From: Anaerolineaceae bacterium
GTDB lineage: Bacteria; Chloroflexota; Anaerolineae; Anaerolineales; Anaerolineaceae
DNA length: 64,000 nucleotides
Assembly: GCA_020845515.1 (NCBI GenBank)
Contig: JADLFQ010000046.1
Location: 1 to 64,000 of the forward strand
Direction: 5' to 3'
The first letter of the stretch is position 1; each line of letters begins with the position of its first letter. Below are positions 58,355 to 64,000 of the stretch, piece by piece. The notes beneath the pieces are model-generated. The model was not told the DNA's origin, made no database searches, and saw only the letters and a list, made by a program, of their open reading frames with translations. The position numbers and the translations under genes were made by a program.

Positions 58355-59575
58355 TCAGTTTATGGAAGATTTTTCATATTCTTCCGGCAGGCTGATTGCC
58401 AGCGCCATTGTTCCGAGGAGAGATTCCTTTAGCAGGCTGATATCCACCTGATCGTGAACGGTGTGAGCGTGTTTTTCCTCGCACGGCGAAAACCCGATGG
58501 TCGGGATCCCCGCTTGTACGAGATATCCGCCATCTGTAGTGAATCCCCAGGGTTTTATTGAGACCTGACGGTTCAACACGCTTTCCAGTACGCTGCAGGC
58601 AGCGGCAGGCAGAGGGTGCTCTTCCGGCAAGAGGTAAGCCGGAGCATACGCAGGCAGAACGCCGGTATATCCGTTATACGAGGTAACATTACTTGAAAAA
58701 AGTTTTGCGGAACCCCGAACTGGCGCCTGGCAGATCTGGTCGAGGATTTCTTGCAGGGTGTGCAAAAGATCTGTCAGTGAATCCTCCGGCAGGCTGCGCC
58801 AATCAAGGTGCAGTTTGACCAGGTCTGGAGTCATGTTGCCGCTTAACTGGTCTGTGTAACAGCGCGTAGGGTTAATCGAATTTTTTCCAAGCAACGGGTT
58901 AAGGGAAATAGGCAATTGTGCGATTTTCTGTAAAAAAGAAACCAGAGGGAAAAGCGGGTTGTCGCTCTTTTGTGCAGCTGCGGCATGCGTGCTGACGCCC
59001 TGAAATTCCACCAGAATTTCGGCCCTGCCACGATGTCCGTTTGCTATCTGATTTCCGGTGGCTTCGCCCAGCACTGCCAGATCGGTTTTGAAGTGTTCAA
59101 GCAAATATTTTGACCCCCAACTGCCGGTTTCTTCCTGTACTACGCACACCATGTACACATCGCCATGAAAAGAGATCCCCGATTGTTTGAGCCTGCCGAG
59201 TGCATGGATTTGGGCTGCGATGGCTCCTTTCGTATCGCTTGCACCGCGACCGTGCACAGCGCTTTCTACAATTTCCCCCCCAAACGGATCATGCTGCCAG
59301 CTCTCCCGATCCCCGATATCCACTTGATCCATGTGACAATTGAATTGAAGGGAAGGGCCGCTTCCCCCTTTTAATTTGCCGATGACGTTCCCAACCTCAT
59401 CGGTGCTGATTTCATCGAAAGCAAATTTCTTCATCTCGGCTTGAATCAGGGCTGCGATCTCCCCTTCATGTCCTGATAAGCTGGGCGTCTGAATCAGGCG
59501 TTGACAGAATCCGATCATTTCTGCCTGCCAGGCAGAAGAGACGAGGCGGGGTATTTTTTGCAATGGAGAGTTCAT
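58355..59575 (-). CDS. M20-family metallohydrolase, YgeY/ArgE-like
   Basis: CHMDQVDIGDRESWQHDPFGGEIVESAVHGRGASDTKGAIAAQIHAL, VQEETGSWGSKYLLE, FTTDGGYLVQAGIPTIGFSPCEEKHAHTVHDQV. Confidence 0.9.
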   Translation of the reverse strand: MNSPLQKIPRLVSSAWQAEMIGFCQRLIQTPSLSGHEGEIAALIQAEMKKFAFDEISTDEVGNVIGKLKGGSGPSLQFNCHMDQVDIGDRESWQHDPFGGEIVESAVHGRGASDTKGAIAAQIHALGRLKQSGISFHGDVYMVCVVQEETGSWGSKYLLEHFKTDLAVLGEATGNQIANGHRGRAEILVEFQGVSTHAAAAQKSDNPLFPLVSFLQKIAQLPISLNPLLGKNSINPTRCYTDQLSGNMTPDLVKLHLDWRSLPEDSLTDLLHTLQEILDQICQAPVRGSAKLFSSNVTSYNGYTGVLPAYAPAYLLPEEHPLPAAACSVLESVLNRQVSIKPWGFTTDGGYLVQAGIPTIGFSPCEEKHAHTVHDQVDISLLKESLLGTMALAISLPEEYEKSSIN

Positions 59576-59584
59576 CCTTCGGGA

Positions 59585-60352
59585 CTACCCCTCACTTTCC
59601 CCTCTGTTTCTCAAGAAGGCAGTCATTTCACTCGAAAATACGCGCTCAAGAGAATTCATCCGTTGTGGGGACGGGGTGCTGTAAAGCCCGGAGCGGCTGA
59701 TATTTAACTTGGATTCCACTACAGTCTGAATCATACGACAACCGGCTTCTACCGGGTCAATGATCACAACCGGAACCAGTGCCTGTATCTCCTCTATAAA
59801 ACTGGTCAAACCAGCACACCCTAGCAGCAGGACATCCGCCCCGCGCTTGACCAGTTCCTGACTGGCTGCCTCCAGGGTTTTTAGCGTCTGGGCGCGGTCT
59901 TTTTCGAACCCCAATACACGCATATCCATTGACACGGTGCCGCAATATCTGCCTTCCATGCCATAGGTGCGCACCATGCTATCCATAAGTTGAACGGCTC
60001 TGTTCATTCCTGCCAGGATGCCAAACCTGCCGCCGACAAGCAAGCTCATTGCCATGGCGGCCTCGGCAATCCCGACTACCGGTGCTTTACAGATCTCCTT
60101 GAGGACATATAGGCCGGGGTCGCCGAAACATGCAAGCACGACACCCTCTATGTCGGGGTATTGCGCCAACAAAGGCAGAATAGTGACGCTGGCAAGGTGG
60201 TAATCGTACCAAGATTCCAGAGACTCCGGCCCGGCGAGCGCATTGGCTACTGATACCTCCCATGGCGTTTTGAATACTTTTTGGGCTGTCGCGCGAATGT
60301 CCGCTGACATTGACGCAGAAGTGTTTGGGTTGATAACCAGAATTTTTGGCAT
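59585..60352 (-). CDS. Asp/Glu/hydantoin racemase family protein
   Basis: KILVINPNTSASMSADIRATA, LACFGDPGLYVLKEICKAPVVGIAEAAMAMS, DVLLLGCAGLTSFIEEIQALVPVVIIDPVEAGCRM. Confidence 0.93.
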   Translation of the reverse strand: MPKILVINPNTSASMSADIRATAQKVFKTPWEVSVANALAGPESLESWYDYHLASVTILPLLAQYPDIEGVVLACFGDPGLYVLKEICKAPVVGIAEAAMAMSLLVGGRFGILAGMNRAVQLMDSMVRTYGMEGRYCGTVSMDMRVLGFEKDRAQTLKTLEAASQELVKRGADVLLLGCAGLTSFIEEIQALVPVVIIDPVEAGCRMIQTVVESKLNISRSGLYSTPSPQRMNSLERVFSSEMTAFLRNRGESEG

Positions 60353-60520
60353 TTATGCCTCTTGCGCTGGAAATTTCACAATCCTATAACATGCAAAATT
60401 GTCATACAATTAATGAGTATAGGGGGATTTATTTCCCTTGTCAATCTTTTTTGTTTGACGGGCGACCGGCATTATGCCGTGTTAGAGGCAAGCCCCGGGA
60501 AGATGAAAACAATCGCTTGT

Positions 60521-61423
60521 TTAGAACAGGATAAAAACCACCGCGGCGATTAATAGAAGCGGAGTGATAATGCCGCTGATCCACAAGAGGTAGGCGGCTG
60601 GTCGTTGCGCCTGTCTCTGGTAGAAGTACAACCCTAGAATCAGGTCGCCCGCCAGCATGATCGCCGCCAGAGTGGGCAGCAACAAGAGGCGCTGTGGCGC
60701 TGCAGGCGCGAGCGGCATCGCGTTGATATCGTATCCCAGGGAAATACTGTTCTGACTGGGGATAAGGATGCCCGTCAGAATGAACAAGGTCAGGGTTAAT
60801 CCCAGCCCCACAGCGATAAGAGTACGCGCCAGCCGGTCATCCCAGACGTGCTGCAGGAAAACCGCCGGCACGGTTGAATGTGATTCCAGCGGTGTGAGAC
60901 TGCCCAGTTCTATAGCGCGCCGGTAATTGTGGATGAAGCGGTTGGGGTCCTCCGGCGAGACCGCGTAAATACACGCCGGGGTGGCGATGAGCAGAAGAGT
61001 GCTGGTCTCTGAAGCCATAAATTCTACCAGGCCGAGATCGCTCATGTTACGGCGGCCGAGAATGGCGCCGGGAACAGCGAAAGGCGGCATATGCAGGCGA
61101 AAGCCCAGGTCACTGGCGGGGCGAATCCATTCAATCTGCGGGAGTGGAATATCCTCACCCCGCAACCCCCAGCGCAGCCGAAGCCCGTCACGCTCGAGAG
61201 TGTACCTGGCTTTCCAAAGCGCATAGGCGCGGTAAACCTACAGGGCAGCCGGCGGCAGTAGAACCAGTGAGAGCAGCAAAAACAAGACAAAGCTCGATCC
61301 GGCTTCCTGGTTGAGGGCGGCGGCCAGACTGAGTGCACTGCCCCCCAGCAAAACAACTGCCAGACCGCTGTGGATCAGCAGGCCGGTTCTGCGGGGGGGG
61401 AGGAATACCGTTTCAGTCGTCAT
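60521..61423 (-). pseudogene. PH-domain-like membrane protein interrupted by an in-frame TAG
   Basis: ORF 61238-61423 (two hydrophobic segments, ...LLPPAAL*) continues in the same frame past TAG (61238-61240) as VYRAYALWKARYTLERDGLRLRWGLRGEDIPLPQIEWIRPASD... into ORF 60521-61165. Confidence 0.75.
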
Positions 61424-62618
61424 GAGGGTCGGGCTGGAGTGCGGCGCGCAGCGCCTGGCAGACGGTCTCTACCTGTTCATACGTCATTTTTCCAGAGAAA
61501 GGCAGCGCCAGCCCGCGCGCGCTCAAATCTTCTGTTACCGGAAAATCACCTGGGCGGTAACCGAAGCGCTCCACCATGTAGGGATGCAGGTGAATGGCTG
61601 AAAAATAAGGCCGCACCGGGATGCCCTTTTGTGCCAGCCGGGCGGAAAGAGCGGCACGGTCGGTTCCTTGAGCAAGACGGATGACGTAGACAAACCAACT
61701 TGCACGTGTGGTTTCGGGGGCGAGCTGGGGCAGTTCGATGCCAGTTACTCCTTCCAGCAATTCGCTGTACCAGGCAGCGGTGCGCTGACGGGCAGCCAGC
61801 AGGCTTTCCAGCCGCTGCATCTGTACCGTACCCAGCGCTGCGCTCATTTCGTCGAGACGGTAGTTGAACCCCAGGTAGGAGTGTTCCAGCCAGGTGTCTC
61901 CGGGGGCGCGCCCCTGGTTGCGCAGCGCCCGCATCTTCGTTGCGGCGTTGTTGTCGCTGGTTACGATCATGCCGCCCTCGCCAGTGGTGATTTGCTTGTT
62001 TGGGTAAAAAGCAAACACACCCATATCCCCCAGTGTGCCGGACGGGCGCTCTTTATAGGTCGCGCCCAGTGATTCGCATGAATCCTGGATCAACCTGAGG
62101 TTGTAGCGGTTTGCAGTCTGCCGCAGGCGGTCGTAATCGGCCATCTGCCCGAATACATCCACTGCCAAGATTGCTTTGAGCGGGCCAGGCTGTGCGCTGC
62201 CGCGGCGCGGTAGTCGCTGACGTGCGGCGCGGCCGCCAGCGGCCAAATCGGCGGCCGCGGCTTCCACGAAGGCGGGGTTGATATTACCGGTGTGCGCATC
62301 CACATCCACGAAGACGGGGATAGCGCGCTCATACAACAATACATTACTGGAGGCGACAAAGGAGAAGGGGGTTGTGATTACAAGGTCATGGTCTTGGATG
62401 TCACAAGCGAGTACACAAAGGTGCAGCCCGGCCGTGCCGGAATTGACGCCTATGGCGTGGGGCAGGCCGGTGTATTTGCAGAAGGCATCTTCAAAAGCCG
62501 TGATGTATGGCCCCATACTGAGCGCAGAAGTGTTGACAACTGAAAGCACTGCCTGGCGTTCAGCCTCGCTCAAATCGGGTGAAGACATGGGGACTAAGGG
62601 AGCGTTGTTGTAATCCAT
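61413..62618 (-). CDS. DegT/DnrJ/EryC1-family PLP-dependent aminotransferase
   Basis: GVNSGTAGLHLCVLACDIQDHDLVITTPFSFVASSNVLLYERAIPVFVDVD, FAFYPNKQITTGEGGMIVT, GFNYRLDEMSAALGTVQMQRL. Confidence 0.95.
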   Translation of the reverse strand: MDYNNAPLVPMSSPDLSEAERQAVLSVVNTSALSMGPYITAFEDAFCKYTGLPHAIGVNSGTAGLHLCVLACDIQDHDLVITTPFSFVASSNVLLYERAIPVFVDVDAHTGNINPAFVEAAAADLAAGGRAARQRLPRRGSAQPGPLKAILAVDVFGQMADYDRLRQTANRYNLRLIQDSCESLGATYKERPSGTLGDMGVFAFYPNKQITTGEGGMIVTSDNNAATKMRALRNQGRAPGDTWLEHSYLGFNYRLDEMSAALGTVQMQRLESLLAARQRTAAWYSELLEGVTGIELPQLAPETTRASWFVYVIRLAQGTDRAALSARLAQKGIPVRPYFSAIHLHPYMVERFGYRPGDFPVTEDLSARGLALPFSGKMTYEQVETVCQALRAALQPDPHDD

Positions 62619-62624
62619 CGTGGC

Positions 62625-63677
62625 TCACAGTCCGGGGGTGATCAGAATTGTTGTACCGCTTTGCAATCCTGGCCCAATGTTAACCTGGAGGCTGCGTTCG
62701 CCTTTGCGCGCCAGCAAGATAAAGACCGGGGGTGAGGCAGTTTCGTTGATGATCTCCCAACCGTTGGCAGGAAGCTCGGTACGATAGAAATTGGCCGCTG
62801 CTGCGGGGGCGGTGGGGCTGTTGTAGCTGATTGTCCCGCCATAGGTGGTTTGGTCACCTGCATCCGGCAGGATGGGGATATCGGTGCTGATGCTCTCTTC
62901 GTCCAGGCAGGCCTGGGGCAGTTCGATACTGCCAAGTTGGTTGACCTCCAACAAGTTATATTCCCACTGTGCGGTGCCGGTGATTGTCTCACTGGAGAGG
63001 GAGAAAGTCCCTTCGGCCTGACCGGTGAAGCGCACCGGGTATCCGCCGTCTTGTGCCAGCCAGATCTCGCCTTGCTGTGAGGCGGGGGTGCCGAAGAGCA
63101 TTTGCGCCGCGCTGAGAACAAAATGGTCGCTGGGAGTATTGTTGACTTCTTCACCTTTTGCAATTAGATCGCCGGTTGTGAGCCGGGCAAACAGGTCGGT
63201 GAACTCTTCGTAGGACGTATGAGTAAAGTTGATGGGGTCTGCGCTTAAAATAAAACAGGGTTTGGCGCTGCTGACCGGGGTGAAGATATAAGCTTTCTGG
63301 CCCAGGACGAATAACTCGGATGGGGTGTTGTCGCTGCCGGGGTTGATGGCGTCGCCGCGAACACTGACATGCCGGGCGTTTTGGGATTTAATGGTTTCGT
63401 TTACCAGTTCAAGGGAACGGGTTACGCTCTCGCCGGTCTGATTCTGCCCTTGCAGGGTCAGGTTAAGAACGCCGCGATAGCTTTCCAGATCGTTGAGTAG
63501 AAAGAAGCTCAGCCCCTCCAGTTTTGCGCTTTCGGGAGTGGGTGGCAATTCGGGCGGCAGCGCGGTCGCAGCCGGGGTTTCTTTGGTCGGCAGGATGCCG
63601 GTTACGGCGCAGGCCAGACTGGTAAACGCCAGTAGTGCCGCCAGGGCGACCACTCGTGTGAATTTTGGGTGGTTCAT
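62625..63677 (-). CDS. Predicted lipoprotein of unknown function
   Basis: N-terminal hydrophobic segment with lipobox-like FTSLAC; remainder has no recognised family signature. Confidence 0.8.
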   Translation of the reverse strand: MNHPKFTRVVALAALLAFTSLACAVTGILPTKETPAATALPPELPPTPESAKLEGLSFFLLNDLESYRGVLNLTLQGQNQTGESVTRSLELVNETIKSQNARHVSVRGDAINPGSDNTPSELFVLGQKAYIFTPVSSAKPCFILSADPINFTHTSYEEFTDLFARLTTGDLIAKGEEVNNTPSDHFVLSAAQMLFGTPASQQGEIWLAQDGGYPVRFTGQAEGTFSLSSETITGTAQWEYNLLEVNQLGSIELPQACLDEESISTDIPILPDAGDQTTYGGTISYNSPTAPAAAANFYRTELPANGWEIINETASPPVFILLARKGERSLQVNIGPGLQSGTTILITPGL

Positions 63678-63749
63678 ATCAACCTCCTCTTTTTTACGCC
63701 ATCCTGAGCATAAATTGTAACAGAAAAGCAGGGTTGCCTTTGTGCGCCC

Positions 63750-64000
63750 TTACCCCACCAGATTGCGGACATGGTCCACGAACCCCTCCAGTGGGAGCAG
63801 GCCGGATTTGCTGTCCAATCGTTTCTTGTATTCAACACCGCCTTTCTGCAGGCCGCGCTCGCCGATGGTGATACGCAGCGGCAAGCCGATCAGGTCGGCG
63901 TCGTTGAATTTTACACCGGGGCTCTCGGCGCGGTCGTCAAAGAGCGGCTCCAAGCCAGCAGCAGTCAGGCTGTGGTAGAGCTCCTCGGAGATTTTCTCCG
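63750..64000 (-). CDS. proS: Prolyl-tRNA synthetase C-terminal (anticodon-binding) fragment, truncated by window edge
   Basis: Reverse frame open to the window end: EKISEELYHSLTAAGLEPLFDDRAESPGVKFNDADLIGLPLRITIGERGLQKGGVEYKKRLDSKSGLLPLEGFVDHVRNLVG, typical bacterial ProS C-terminus. Confidence 0.85.
   Translation of the reverse strand, partial: EKISEELYHSLTAAGLEPLFDDRAESPGVKFNDADLIGLPLRITIGERGLQKGGVEYKKRLDSKSGLLPLEGFVDHVRNLVG

Noticed and set aside
1-64000. Mobile elements, prophage, CRISPR or defence islands
   Set aside because: No transposase, integrase, phage structural, Cas, restriction-modification or toxin-antitoxin signatures were seen, and no direct-repeat arrays with regular spacers.

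Overview
The window looks like a bacterial catabolic/accessory island of about 64 kb, probably from a Chloroflexi (Anaerolineae-like) genome. That taxonomic guess rests on the V/E/K-rich linkers after the lipobox of two solute-binding proteins and on gene style; it was not tested. No rRNA, tRNA, CRISPR array, prophage or transposase was recognised. Main blocks: (1) 1-7393, a sugar/polyol-type operon with tandem TIM-barrel isomerases, two SDRs, a DhnA-type aldolase, a Zn-alcohol dehydrogenase, an FGGY kinase and an XRE-cupin regulator. (2) 7879-14762, a methenyl-tetrahydromethanopterin cyclohydrolase (Mch) homologue, then a complete BMP/nucleoside-type ABC transporter, then a Mer-like (F420/LLM family) reductase. 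(3) 14917-17780 (-), aldehyde:ferredoxin oxidoreductase plus Fe-alcohol dehydrogenase. (4) 18390-21894, two ATZ/TRZ/SsnA-type amidohydrolases flanking a lipoyl-less E2 acyltransferase core. (5) 22103-33088, two tandem paralogous BMP ABC transporters, with a relic of the amidohydrolase 3' end at the duplication joint and a perfectly conserved leader motif. (6) 33291-48184, an aldo/keto reductase, a fused MetV-MetF-like protein, a DAO-family oxidase, GlcD/GlcF, an FGGY kinase, a GlpD-like protein, a GcvH-like lipoyl carrier, an HdrD-like membrane Fe-S protein and an HcnCBA/opine-oxidase-like trio. (7) 48198-51710 (-), HAD phosphatase, FGGY kinase, SDR and a stand-alone lipoyl domain. (8) 51833-55749 (-), a MacB/FtsX-like ABC system. 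(9) 56905-60352 (-), hydantoinase, YgeY-like M20 hydrolase and hydantoin racemase. (10) 60521-64000 (-), a PH-domain-like membrane protein interrupted by an in-frame TAG, a DegT aminotransferase, a lipoprotein and a proS fragment. The strongest candidates for something undescribed are the mch-transporter-mer operon, the duplicated transporter with its conserved leader, and the dispersed lipoyl parts (GcvH-like carrier next to HdrD-like protein, orphan E2 core, orphan lipoyl domain). All functional assignments are from reading the protein sequences; no database search was run.
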